Of a DNA stretch of 35,150 nucleotides, positions 1 to 8,574 are shown piece by piece; within the stretch, counting starts at the first letter, position 1; the number at the start of each line of letters is the position of its first letter. The position numbers and the translations under genes were made by a program. Below the pieces are notes generated by a model. That model worked only from the letters and a program-made list of their open reading frames with translations. It was not told the DNA's origin and made no database searches. This stretch comes from RGIG9060 sp036307825 (GTDB taxonomy: Bacteria; Spirochaetota; Spirochaetia; Treponematales; Treponemataceae), in the NCBI GenBank assembly GCA_036307825.1, contig JAXJWW010000071.1:1-35150 (forward strand), read 5' to 3'.

Positions 1-1101
1 ATCCAAGACTTAAGAGCTGAAATCGATCCAGAAACTTTTGACCAATTAAATATCCGCGAAAACTTGAAAAATATCATCGATATCGAAAACATACGTAACC
101 GTGGATTTAACACAGCAATTAACTCTCTTACTTCAATTCTTGATACTTCAAAAATGGGATATCAATATATTGAAAACCTTAAAAATGCTCGTGAACTTAT
201 CCTTCGCGAATATGAAGATACAGATGCAGCACATCTTCCAGATGAACGCTATCAAATTCGCTTAAAATACTACGACAATGCTCAACTTTTGAACGAAAGA
301 GAAGCTTATCGTGTACAACTTGCAAGTTTTGCTACAGAAGTAGAACACTTGTGGGATGTTCTTCATACAGATTATGATGATTCAAAACGCTTCAAGAGAG
401 TTGCAGACTTTGAAGACTTGGCAGCACTTTACAAGAAAAAGATTGTTAGCCGCTATAAATCAAAGACTGGCGATCCTGTATACGAAGACACAGCAAAAGT
501 TTGGGACGAAATTTCTTTTGTAAAAGCACAAGAAACTGATGTTGAAAAAATGAACCAAACATTCTTGTATGAAAAAGACAAGATTCGTAGCAAACTTATT
601 ATCATGAGAGACAAACTTGCTTCTATGTACGATTATCAATACCCAATTGAACGTCGTGTAATGGAAGAAAGATTAAACTTCCTTGAAACAGAATTTAACA
701 AATTTGACTATATGATTAACCCATTCCATATTCAGCCAGGTCTTTTGATGGATATTGATATTACATCTATCAAACGCAAAAAGGCTACACTTGATGGTAT
801 GGCAAACGTATTGAACGAATTCTTGCACAGTGTTTCTAAAGGATTCCAAGATGCAGCATTCGCTTCATTCTCACGCCGTCGTTCAACTGTTCGTGTTGAC
901 CTTTCTCAGTCTTTTGCTCCACCAGAATTGGATGAAAAAGGTGATGCTGGAAAAGGAAATTCTCCTGCAAAAGAACTTCTTGCAGAAATCAATTCAGACG
1001 CATTACCTGAACCAGCAGCTGAAAAAGCTCCAGCAAAAAAATCAACAAAAGCTAAAGCTGGTGTAGTTGATTCTGGAAAAACACGACGCGGACGAAAATA
1101 A
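1..1101 (+). CDS. cfpA: Cytoplasmic filament protein A, C-terminal part (5' truncated)
   Basis: The reading frame is open from base 1, so this is the last ~366 codons of a longer gene; the internal TTG at 64 is not a start. CfpA builds the cytoplasmic filament ribbon that runs under the inner membrane of treponemes and has a role in cell division and chromosome segregation. The visible part is highly charged, mostly helical and coiled-coil-like, with no membrane segment. It ends in a ~45-residue Ala/Lys/Pro-rich basic tail finishing TRRGRK. As I recall, cfpA, a hypothetical gene and ppdK are also neighbours in Treponema pallidum (TP0748-TP0746), which supports the call. Codon use (Arg CGC/CGT, many Lys AAG) looks like that of a highly expressed gene compared with genes to the right. 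The identification rests on recalled similarity and synteny, not on a catalytic motif. Confidence 0.8.
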   Translation: MQDLRAEIDPETFDQLNIRENLKNIIDIENIRNRGFNTAINSLTSILDTSKMGYQYIENLKNARELILREYEDTDAAHLPDERYQIRLKYYDNAQLLNEREAYRVQLASFATEVEHLWDVLHTDYDDSKRFKRVADFEDLAALYKKKIVSRYKSKTGDPVYEDTAKVWDEISFVKAQETDVEKMNQTFLYEKDKIRSKLIIMRDKLASMYDYQYPIERRVMEERLNFLETEFNKFDYMINPFHIQPGLLMDIDITSIKRKKATLDGMANVLNEFLHSVSKGFQDAAFASFSRRRSTVRVDLSQSFAPPELDEKGDAGKGNSPAKELLAEINSDALPEPAAEKAPAKKSTKAKAGVVDSGKTRRGRK

Positions 1102-1126
1102 TTTTGTTTTAGCGTAAAATAGAAAA

Positions 1127-1162
1127 GGGCTGTCTAATTAGTTTATACTTTTAAGACAGCCC
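1127..1162 (+). terminator. Hairpin after cfpA
   Basis: GGGCTGTCT (1127-1135) pairs perfectly with AGACAGCCC (1154-1162) around an 18-nt loop. No U-run follows, so it may act as a 3' stabiliser or attenuating hairpin rather than a strict intrinsic terminator. It lies 25 bp after the cfpA stop. Confidence 0.55.
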
Positions 1163-1175
1163 AATTCTAAGGTTT

Positions 1176-1194
1176 AAAGACGTAATCAGTCTTT
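1176..1194 (+). terminator. Second hairpin between cfpA and the next gene
   Basis: AAAGAC (1176-1181) and GTCTTT (1189-1194) form a 6-bp stem with a 7-nt loop, followed by CTCTTATTATT. It ends ~10 bp before the Shine-Dalgarno of the next gene, so it could affect read-through or translation of that gene. Confidence 0.35.
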
Positions 1195-1216
1195 CTCTTA
1201 TTATTGGAGGATTTCT

Positions 1217-2473
1217 ATGAGCCTATCAGCTCCTTCGTATAGTGTTACTGTAGAAAAATTAATGACTTGTCCTGCTCAAAAAGTTCATATCGCAGATGCA
1301 GTAAACGAACTTGTTTTAAAAAAAGAAATTTCTGTGGCAGATATTCCATCTATAATGTTCAAAACACTTGTTGAAAATTGGAATTATTCTGCTGTTTCAT
1401 ATAACTTAGAATCCAATGCCTTTAATGCAGATCAGATTATTTCAGATTTTGCAAAATGGAAGGCTATAGATATAGTTTTCATGTACCATCATCCTGATTT
1501 AGGTGCAATTGTTATCAATCCAAAAAATCCAGCTCATAAAGAATATATTTCAGATTTTAGAAAAAATGAAATGTTGGTTGTTTTTACAGGTTATACAGGT
1601 AAAAAAAGTGCTGATGAACTTTGTGCTTTAGCAAATAAAAAATCTATTGACCTTGTTTACGGAAGAAAATGTTCTGGAACTGAAAAATTGTTAAAGGGTT
1701 CATATTCTTTCAAAAAAGATGCAAAATTTGATGATTCTGTTGTTACTGAATCAGTTCCAGGAAATCCAAAGGCTGTTAGAGTTGCTTCCAAAAATGGAGT
1801 TCAAAATAATGTAGTTGTAAAACCTGGAAAACTTGTAGAAAGAAGTTACGAACAAAAAAATGCATTTTTCATCGGTGGAAAGACAAATCCTGATAATCCA
1901 AAATGGACTTATGCAAAATATGCATCTGATATGAAAAATCAGCCAAAGGATTCTAACTCTACAGTTGCTACAGTTCCACAATCATCAGGAACTTTCTCTT
2001 TTGCAAAACAGAATCAGGCTGTACAAAAAGCTTTGCCAACTCCAGAAACTTCTGCTGTTTCTGAAACAACTTCTGTTCAATCTGAAGTTACTTCTCAGCC
2101 ACAAAATGAAGAACAAACTCCTGTTCAAAGTCCTAATTCAATTAAGAAGATGTCTCCAATGCTTTCTGTTGTTGTTACAAACGAACTTTTCCATAACGGA
2201 AATGTTGAAGCTTGGAAACGCATCATGAATAGCTATACAACTAAATATCCTGATTTACAAATTTGGATTTATTACGAAGGTGAAAAAATTACCGACATCA
2301 ATGCTCTTTTTAAATGGGGAAAGGTAAAACACGGTAGTTGTATTCAGTTTGTTGTTGTTGGTGAAGAAATCAAAGATGTACCTAAATTAAAACGATATTT
2401 TACTCAAGGTGCAAGTCCAATGTTTGAAGCCTTTTTACAAGGCGCACCAGGAACAGTTCTCAATCTGTTTTAA
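1217..2473 (+). CDS. Hypothetical protein encoded between cfpA and ppdK
   Basis: 418 aa with no signal peptide or membrane segment, so presumably cytoplasmic. I do not recognise a catalytic family. The N-terminal ~225 residues look globular. Residues ~235-310 form a Ser/Thr/Gln/Pro-rich linker with low complexity. A second globular domain of ~100 residues follows (LSVVVTNELFHNGN ... GTVLNLF). The start ATG has a strong GGAGG Shine-Dalgarno. The position directly behind cfpA, which I recall as conserved in treponemes, makes a filament-associated role possible, but that is inference only. The gene is 24 bp upstream of ppdK on the same strand and may be co-transcribed with it. Confidence 0.75.
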   Translation: MSLSAPSYSVTVEKLMTCPAQKVHIADAVNELVLKKEISVADIPSIMFKTLVENWNYSAVSYNLESNAFNADQIISDFAKWKAIDIVFMYHHPDLGAIVINPKNPAHKEYISDFRKNEMLVVFTGYTGKKSADELCALANKKSIDLVYGRKCSGTEKLLKGSYSFKKDAKFDDSVVTESVPGNPKAVRVASKNGVQNNVVVKPGKLVERSYEQKNAFFIGGKTNPDNPKWTYAKYASDMKNQPKDSNSTVATVPQSSGTFSFAKQNQAVQKALPTPETSAVSETTSVQSEVTSQPQNEEQTPVQSPNSIKKMSPMLSVVVTNELFHNGNVEAWKRIMNSYTTKYPDLQIWIYYEGEKITDINALFKWGKVKHGSCIQFVVVGEEIKDVPKLKRYFTQGASPMFEAFLQGAPGTVLNLF

Positions 2474-2497
2474 TCTTTTATATAGGATGGACTTATT

Positions 2498-5134
2498 ATG
2501 ATTCTTGAAAAAAAGAATGTACATTACATTTCACGAAATACTCAATTAGCAAAGGGAATTAACCGCGACTGTTTTGGAATTAGAGCTCGTCTTGCTCTGG
2601 AACTTGCAGAAATGGATTTGCCTGTTTTACCAGGATTGCTTTTTGATGGAAATATTGCTGGAAATCTAAAAGAAATTAGTTTTTCAGAAAATCTTGAAGA
2701 ATACATGAACAAATTTAAGGCTGAAGTAGGAAAATCTTTTGCAAATCCAGAACATCCACTTTTGCTTAAAATTGTTGTTTCTTCAAATATGGCGATTGCT
2801 CAATATCCTTTGTTACACAATATCGGATTGGCTCGAGATACAGTTGATGGTTTTGCAAATAAGGTTGGAGCAGAATTTACTTCTCGCGAAGTTTTGTTCC
2901 TTATGCTTGGAGCTTTAAAAATCGAAAAGATGATTGCCGAAAAAGAAGGCAAAATCGACAGATACAATACAATTAGCGAAAATGTTCAAAAACTTGAAGA
3001 AATTTTTCAAAATGATCCTTGCAAATTTACTCCTATTGAGATTATTCGCCAATACGAAAATTTCTTGCCAGACGGTTTCTTTGAATCTGCAATTCGGCAG
3101 TTAGAAGTTATTATTGCTAGAGTAAGTCATCTTATTCAAATTGATGAACAAATTGAAAACGATACTTCAATTCTTATTCAACCGATGGTTTACGGAAACT
3201 ACACAAAAAATTCTTCAGCAGGAAGATGTTCAACTCGTGATGTTGTTTCTGGCGATAAAAAACTTAAAGGTGAATTTTGGGAAAGAACTTTTAATATCAT
3301 TTTTACACCAGGAAAAGATATTTCAAAGTTGGATGATAAATATTACAAACAACTTGTAAAAATTGCGTCTAAACTTGAAGATACTTTCAAAGACGTTCGT
3401 GAAATCCGTTTTACTATCGAAAATGGAAAATTGTGGATTATCGAACAACGAGATATTGACCAAAAAAGTACTGCTTCTCAAATTAAATTGTACTTCGACT
3501 TGTTAAAGCGCAAACTTGTTACAGAAGAAGAATTAATAAATGCTTTTAAACCTGAACAACTTAGTGAACTTTTACATCCTGTAATTGATGAATCTTCAGT
3601 TAAGAATTTAGAAAAAGTTGTTGGTGGAATTTCCGGGGCTCCAGGAGCTGCTGTTGGTCGCGTTTATTTTTCAACTGATGACTTGTTAGAAGCAAAAAAA
3701 CTTGCTAAACAAAAGAACGAAGATACTCGCTGTATCCTTCTTATGTGTGCAACTTATGCTGGTGATGTAAAAGCTATCGAAGAAGCAACTGGTGTTCTTT
3801 CAAATGAAGGTGGATATTCTGCTCACGCTTCTGTTGTTGCTCGTCAGTATGGAAAAATTTCTCTTGTTGCTCCTAATATGGTTATTACTGGAAAAAAAGC
3901 AAAAATCGGCGATATGGTAATCAATTCTGGAGATTATATCACTTTGAATGTTCCATACTATGGTGCTCCTGTTGTTTACAAAGGTGAAGCAACTTTAGTT
4001 CAGCCAAATCCAGATAAATTAGGTTTGTTCGATATTGTAAATGTTTGTAAAAAACATTGTGAAGGTTTTTATGTTCGTGCAAACGCTGATAGCCCAAAAG
4101 ATGCAGAACTTGCATTAAAATTTGGTGCGGAAGGAATTGGTCTTTGTCGAACAGAACACATGTTCTTTAATGAAGATAGAATAAATCTTTTTAGAAGCAT
4201 GATTTTATCAGAAAGTGCAGAAGAACGTTCTTCATATCTTGAAAAACTTAAAAAATTCCAAGTAAAAGATTTCTACGGAATTTTGAAAGTGATGGCTGGT
4301 AAACAAGTTACTATTCGTCTTTTAGATGCACCTTTACATGAATTTTTGCCACATAATTCTCAAGAAATGGACGCTTTCCTTGATTTTATGAAAGGGAATG
4401 GCGTTAAAATTTCAAAATCTGAACTTCAAGCAAGAATTGATTCACTTTCAGAAAACAATCCGATGTTAGGTCATCGTGGTTGTAGAATTGCTGTTTCTTA
4501 CCCAGAAATTTACGAAATGCAAGTTTCAGCAATTTTTGAAGCTGCTTGTAAATTACGAAAGGAAAAATACAAGGTTGAACCAGAAGTTATGATTCCTCTT
4601 GTAATGAATTCAACAGAATTAAAATTAATTTTGCATGGAAAGAAGATTGAGGGTTATACTTATAAGGGACTTAAAGAAGTTGCTGAAGAAGTTTGTGAAA
4701 AGGCAAATGTAAAGGATATGTCTTACAAAGTGGGAACTATGATTGAGCTTCCTTGTGCAGCATTAACTGCAGGAGAAATTGCTCGTTATGCACAGTTCTT
4801 CTCTTTTGGAACAAACGACTTAACACAAACTACACTTGGTCTTTCAAGAGATGACTTTAATTCATTTATGCCAGATTATACAATGTATGATTTGCTTGAA
4901 GGAAATCCTTTTGCAACATTGGATCCTCGCGTAAAAGAATTAATTTCAATTGCAACTGAACGCGGAAAATCAGTTCGTCCTGATTTAACTGCGGGACTAT
5001 GTGGTGAACATGGCGCTAGACCAGAAAATATTAAGTTCTGTATGAATGCAGGAATTAACTATGTTTCTTGTTCAGCATATTCTGTTCCAATAGCTTTACT
5101 TGCAATTGCACAGATAAAAATTGCCGAAAAATAA
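2498..5134 (+). CDS. ppdK: PPDK-family protein with degenerate ATP-grasp domain
   Basis: 878 aa, the usual length for pyruvate phosphate dikinase, which interconverts ATP + Pi + pyruvate and AMP + PPi + PEP. The swivelling domain is intact, with GGYSAHASVVAR holding the phosphorylatable His443. The C-terminal PEP/pyruvate barrel is also intact: GLCRTEHMFF, TIRLLDAPLHEFLPH, GTMIELPCAAL, FSFGTNDLTQ and GLCGEHGARP with catalytic Cys835. The N-terminal nucleotide-binding half is strongly diverged. By my alignment to recalled Clostridium symbiosum PPDK, K22 becomes R29, R92 is lost (KIVVSSN in place of the SVRSG region), E323 becomes R304 and Q335 becomes E316; R337 is kept as R318. The Shine-Dalgarno is GGATGG. 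The family is certain; use of ATP as donor is doubtful. Confidence 0.88.
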   Translation: MILEKKNVHYISRNTQLAKGINRDCFGIRARLALELAEMDLPVLPGLLFDGNIAGNLKEISFSENLEEYMNKFKAEVGKSFANPEHPLLLKIVVSSNMAIAQYPLLHNIGLARDTVDGFANKVGAEFTSREVLFLMLGALKIEKMIAEKEGKIDRYNTISENVQKLEEIFQNDPCKFTPIEIIRQYENFLPDGFFESAIRQLEVIIARVSHLIQIDEQIENDTSILIQPMVYGNYTKNSSAGRCSTRDVVSGDKKLKGEFWERTFNIIFTPGKDISKLDDKYYKQLVKIASKLEDTFKDVREIRFTIENGKLWIIEQRDIDQKSTASQIKLYFDLLKRKLVTEEELINAFKPEQLSELLHPVIDESSVKNLEKVVGGISGAPGAAVGRVYFSTDDLLEAKKLAKQKNEDTRCILLMCATYAGDVKAIEEATGVLSNEGGYSAHASVVARQYGKISLVAPNMVITGKKAKIGDMVINSGDYITLNVPYYGAPVVYKGEATLVQPNPDKLGLFDIVNVCKKHCEGFYVRANADSPKDAELALKFGAEGIGLCRTEHMFFNEDRINLFRSMILSESAEERSSYLEKLKKFQVKDFYGILKVMAGKQVTIRLLDAPLHEFLPHNSQEMDAFLDFMKGNGVKISKSELQARIDSLSENNPMLGHRGCRIAVSYPEIYEMQVSAIFEAACKLRKEKYKVEPEVMIPLVMNSTELKLILHGKKIEGYTYKGLKEVAEEVCEKANVKDMSYKVGTMIELPCAALTAGEIARYAQFFSFGTNDLTQTTLGLSRDDFNSFMPDYTMYDLLEGNPFATLDPRVKELISIATERGKSVRPDLTAGLCGEHGARPENIKFCMNAGINYVSCSAYSVPIALLAIAQIKIAEK

Positions 5135-5149
5135 AACTTCTTTTTTCGG
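5124..5149 (+). terminator. Weak hairpin at the ppdK 3' end
   Basis: CCGAAAAA (5124-5131) and TTTTTCGG (5142-5149) form an A/U-rich stem overlapping the ppdK stop codon. No U-tail follows beyond the stem, so termination is likely partial. Confidence 0.3.
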
Positions 5150-5159
5150 ATAAAAACTA

Positions 5160-5188
5160 TTGACACTCATACTAACTGATTTTAGTAT
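5160..5188 (+). promoter_or_regulatory. Predicted sigma-70 promoter of alaS
   Basis: Perfect -35 TTGACA (5160-5165), 17-bp spacer, -10 TAGTAT (5183-5188, 4/6). Only 9 nt separate the -10 from the alaS ATG (5198). Initiation about 7 nt downstream would leave the AGGAG at 5189-5193 outside the transcript. Confidence 0.55.
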
Positions 5189-5197
5189 AGGAGCATT

Positions 5198-6982
5198 ATG
5201 ACTGCTAATGAATTACGCTCAAAATATATTGAGTTTTTTAAAAGTAAAGGACATACAGAAATTTCTGGACAGTCTTTAATTCCTGATAATGACCCATCAG
5301 TTCTATTTACAACTGCTGGTATGCATCCTTTAGTACCCTATCTTTTAGGTGAAAAGCATCCTGCTGGAACTCGCCTAACAGATTACCAAAAATGTGTACG
5401 AACAGGTGATATTGATGCTGTAGGTGATCCAAGTCATCTTACATGTTTTGAGATGCTTGGAAACTGGTCTTTAGGCGATTATTTCAAAAAAGAATCTATC
5501 GCTTTTAGTTACGAATTTTTAACAAGTCCTAAGTGGCTTGGTTTAGATCCTCGTTTTATTTCTGTAACTGTTTTTGAAGGTGATGAGAATGCTCCTCGTG
5601 ATGAAGAAGCTGCTCAGTACTGGAAAGATGTTGGAATGAGTGAAGATAAAATTGCATATCTTCCTGCAAGTGATAACTGGTGGGCAGCAGGTCCTACAGG
5701 TCCTTGTGGTCCTGATACAGAAATCTTCTATTGGGTAGGGGAAGGTCTTCCGCCTGCAGGTTCTAACAAAGCAACTGATTCTGATAACTGGATGGAAATT
5801 TGGAACAATGTTTTTATGCAGTTCAACAGAATTGATGAAAAAACACTTGTAAAGTTAGAAAAACAAAATGTTGATACAGGTATGGGTCTTGAAAGAACTA
5901 ACTGTATTCTTCAAGGAAAAACTAGCGTTTACTTAACAGAAGTTTTCCAGCCAATTATTAACAAGATTGAAGAACTTTCTAACTATAAATATGGTGATAA
6001 TGAAGAAAAAGATAAGAGTGTAAGAATTATTGCTGACCACTCTCGTGCTTCAGTTTTTATTTTAGGTGACCAAAAAGGTGTAACTCCATCAAATGTTGGA
6101 GCAGGCTATGTTTTGCGTCGTCTTATTCGCCGTGCTGTTCGTCACGGAAGAAAATTAGGAATTGAGGAAGCATTCTTAGCAAAAATTGCAGAATCTGTTG
6201 TAGACAATTTCAAATGCGCTTATTCTGAACTAGAACAAAACAAAGAAAAAATCTACAATGAATTGACAGCAGAAGAAAATAAATTCCGCGAAACATTGAG
6301 AAAAGGTGAAGTTGAATTTCAAAAACTTCTTCCTAACTTAATGAAAAATCCACAGAAAGTAATTCCAGGTCGTGTTGCTTTCCGTTTGTATGATACTTTT
6401 GGGTTCCCTATTGAACTTACACAAGAGTTGGCAGACGAAAATGGATTTACAGTTGATGTTGAAGGTTTCAAGGAAGCTGAGAAAAAACATCAAGAACTTT
6501 CTCGTTCACAAAGTGCTGGTACTTTCAAAGGTGGTTTGGCAGAACAATCTGAAATCACTACAAAGTATCACACAGCAACTCACCTTTTACAACAAGCGTT
6601 AGTTAATGTTTTGGGTGAACATGTTGCACAAAAAGGTTCAAATATCACAGCTGAGAGAATGCGTTTTGACTTTACTCATCCTCAGCCAATGACAAAAGAA
6701 GAAATTCAACAAGTTGAAGATATTGTAAATGAGCAAATTAAAAAGGATTTGCCTGTTACAATGGAAATCATGGACTTGGAAGAAGCAAAAAATAGTGGTG
6801 CAAGAGCATTATTTGGAGAAAAATACGAATCAAAAGTAAAGGTTTACTCAATCGGAGATTTCTCAAAAGAAGTTTGTGGTGGACCACATGTTGAACATAC
6901 TGGTTTGATTGGTACGTTCAAAATTGCAAAAGAACAGTCATCTTCTGCTGGTGTTAGAAGAATTAGAGCTGTGATTAGTTAA
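5198..6982 (+). CDS. alaS: Alanyl-tRNA synthetase, short form lacking C-Ala
   Basis: 594 aa; charges tRNA-Ala in the cytoplasm. The class II catalytic core occupies roughly the first 240 residues (LRSKYIEFFKSKGH, TCFEMLGNWSLGDYF, GPTGPCGPDTEIFY, DTGMGLERTNC). The tRNA-recognition region follows (VGAGYVLRRLIRRAVRHGR). The editing domain retains its zinc-site motifs: HTATH (His458, His462) and CGGPH (Cys560, His564). The protein stops right after the editing domain (SSSAGVRRIRAVIS). Typical bacterial AlaS is ~870 aa and carries a further C-Ala domain; I recall a similar short form in Borrelia. Only 70 bp separate the stop from the next gene, so there is no room for a displaced C-Ala. ATG with AGGAG 4 bp upstream. 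Confidence 0.96.
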   Translation: MTANELRSKYIEFFKSKGHTEISGQSLIPDNDPSVLFTTAGMHPLVPYLLGEKHPAGTRLTDYQKCVRTGDIDAVGDPSHLTCFEMLGNWSLGDYFKKESIAFSYEFLTSPKWLGLDPRFISVTVFEGDENAPRDEEAAQYWKDVGMSEDKIAYLPASDNWWAAGPTGPCGPDTEIFYWVGEGLPPAGSNKATDSDNWMEIWNNVFMQFNRIDEKTLVKLEKQNVDTGMGLERTNCILQGKTSVYLTEVFQPIINKIEELSNYKYGDNEEKDKSVRIIADHSRASVFILGDQKGVTPSNVGAGYVLRRLIRRAVRHGRKLGIEEAFLAKIAESVVDNFKCAYSELEQNKEKIYNELTAEENKFRETLRKGEVEFQKLLPNLMKNPQKVIPGRVAFRLYDTFGFPIELTQELADENGFTVDVEGFKEAEKKHQELSRSQSAGTFKGGLAEQSEITTKYHTATHLLQQALVNVLGEHVAQKGSNITAERMRFDFTHPQPMTKEEIQQVEDIVNEQIKKDLPVTMEIMDLEEAKNSGARALFGEKYESKVKVYSIGDFSKEVCGGPHVEHTGLIGTFKIAKEQSSSAGVRRIRAVIS

Positions 6983-6995
6983 AATTATGTAACTA

Positions 6996-7018
6996 AACTG
7001 ATTTTTCAGTGTTTTTTT
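6996..7018 (+). terminator. Short hairpin with U-run after alaS
   Basis: ACTGA-TTTT-TCAGT is followed by GTTTTTTT. The stem is only 5 bp but the T-run is clear, consistent with a weak intrinsic terminator. Confidence 0.4.
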
Positions 7019-7052
7019 AATAAATGAATTTATTGTTGGAGTGTGAAAACAA

Positions 7053-8138
7053 ATGAAACGTATTATTGTTGCTACTTTACTTGTATTCTTTTTCTGTGCT
7101 GGAGTTTTTGCTCAAGCAGATTTACAGGTTTTGGCAGTTGTAAAATTAAAAGGTTCTGAACCAATTACTCTTGGAACTTTAAAATCTCGTGTTGCTATGT
7201 ATGAAAAACAAAGAGGTGGCGCAAAATTAAGTGTTGCTGAAAAGAAAGAAGTTTTAGATAGCATCATTGATGAAAAATTAGTTCTTCAAGCTGCAGAAAA
7301 AGCAGGTCTTACTGTTACTGATTCACAAGTTGATCAGGCTTTCCAAAATTATTTGTCAAACATGGCTGGTGCTCCAATTACAGAAGCTCAGTTTGATGAA
7401 ATGTTACAAAAACAATACAATATGACTTTGGAGTCTTATGTTTCAACTCAATCTGGAATGAGTCTTGCTGAATACAAAAAGCAGGTAAAACAACAACTTA
7501 TTGCACAAAACTATATCGTTACTCAAAAACGAAACGAATTACAGGCTTTGTCACAAGTTTCTCATGATGAAATTACAAGATTTTATAATAACAATCAGAC
7601 AAAATTTGTTCAGCCAGAAATTGCAACTCTTTTTATGGTTTTAGTTCCAAAAGGAAGTGATGAAGCTGCTGCAAAAAAATCTGCTGATGATTTACTTGCT
7701 TCTGTAAAAAGCGGAAAACTAAAAAAAGAAGCTATGATTGAAAACACAAAGAAAGGTGAAACAAAATATCAAGCAGGTTATGTTTATGCTGCAAGAAATG
7801 AAGGTATTGCTCAACAACTTCAAATGACACAAAAAGAATTTGATGCTATTTTTGATGCAAAAATTGATGCTTTATCAGCAGTATCAGAAACACCTGAATA
7901 TTTCAGATTCTATGCTGTAGCTAAAAAAGATAGTCCAAAGATTTTAACTTTGAACGATATTGTTCAACCTAACACAACAATTACTGTTTACAAATATATC
8001 GAAAATCAACTTGCTTTACAAAAACAAAACGAAGCACTTTTGCAAGTTACAAAAGATATTACAACAGAACTTAGAGAAGGTGGAACTCTTCAGATTAACA
8101 AATCTGGTGAAGCTCTTGATAAGCTTTTGAATTGGTAG
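7053..8138 (+). CDS. Exported SurA/PrsA-like peptidyl-prolyl isomerase family protein
   Basis: 361 aa with a clear signal peptide (MKRIIVATLLVFFFCAGVFAQ, cleavage likely after VFA), so periplasmic. Residues ~25-165 form a SurA_N-like helical chaperone module (VLDSIIDEKLVLQAAEKAGLTVTDSQVDQAF is the recognisable stretch, shared with SurA/PrsA chaperones). Residues ~170-310 correspond to a parvulin module, but I cannot find the usual parvulin signature residues (the LG...G.l.PEf core). It may therefore be a chaperone for outer-membrane proteins rather than an active prolyl isomerase. The Shine-Dalgarno GGAG sits 11 bp from the ATG, slightly far. Followed by nusB after 6 bp, so co-transcribed. 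Confidence 0.82.
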   Translation: MKRIIVATLLVFFFCAGVFAQADLQVLAVVKLKGSEPITLGTLKSRVAMYEKQRGGAKLSVAEKKEVLDSIIDEKLVLQAAEKAGLTVTDSQVDQAFQNYLSNMAGAPITEAQFDEMLQKQYNMTLESYVSTQSGMSLAEYKKQVKQQLIAQNYIVTQKRNELQALSQVSHDEITRFYNNNQTKFVQPEIATLFMVLVPKGSDEAAAKKSADDLLASVKSGKLKKEAMIENTKKGETKYQAGYVYAARNEGIAQQLQMTQKEFDAIFDAKIDALSAVSETPEYFRFYAVAKKDSPKILTLNDIVQPNTTITVYKYIENQLALQKQNEALLQVTKDITTELREGGTLQINKSGEALDKLLNW

Positions 8139-8144
8139 GACTTT

Positions 8145-8561
8145 GTGGCTAGACGAAAAGGTAGAATTCTAGCGTTCCAAGCCTTGTACTCATGGGATCT
8201 AGGAAATGTCGATGTAGACAATGTCCTAGATTTCGCTTGGGTTGAAAAAGAAACCTTAGAACGAATGGGGGATGAAAGTTTATCTTTTACAAGACTTCTT
8301 GTTTCTGGAACAATAGAACATATTGAAGAAATTGACTCTGTAATTAAATCGCATTTAACAAATTGGGATTTTGACAGATTAAACAAAGTGGATTTAGCAA
8401 TTCTTAGAATCAGTGTTTATCCACTTTTATTCCAAAAAGATATTCATTCTTCGATTATTATTGATGAGGCTATTGATATTTCTAAAGAATTTGGCTCAGA
8501 TGATTCATTCAAATTTATCAATGCTGTTTTAGATAGTATTAGAAAGTCTCAAGTTAAATAG
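8145..8561 (+). CDS. nusB: Transcription antitermination factor NusB
   Basis: 138 aa, the normal length for NusB, which binds boxA RNA with S10 (NusE) in rRNA antitermination. The family pattern is clear: RRKGRILAFQALYSWDL at the N-terminus, then LNKVDLAILRISVYPLLF, IIIDEAIDISKEFGSDDSFKFINAVLDSIRK at the C-terminus (only the key parts are quoted). The start is GTG, placed by the AGGA overlapping the upstream stop (8137-8140) and by the conserved N-terminal A-R-R-K-G. It lies 6 bp after the chaperone gene and 13 bp before the TPR lipoprotein gene, forming a tight operon. Confidence 0.95.
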   Translation: MARRKGRILAFQALYSWDLGNVDVDNVLDFAWVEKETLERMGDESLSFTRLLVSGTIEHIEEIDSVIKSHLTNWDFDRLNKVDLAILRISVYPLLFQKDIHSSIIIDEAIDISKEFGSDDSFKFINAVLDSIRKSQVK

Positions 8562-8574
8562 TGGGAGAAACTTT

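Noticed and set aside
64..1101. Full gene starting at TTG 64
   Set aside because: The frame is open to base 1 with the same charged-helix composition and no Shine-Dalgarno near 64; it is the 3' part of cfpA.
6983..7052. Displaced C-Ala fragment or frameshift after alaS
   Set aside because: Only 70 bp, holding a hairpin and a Shine-Dalgarno before an intact signal-peptide gene; nothing resembling C-Ala.
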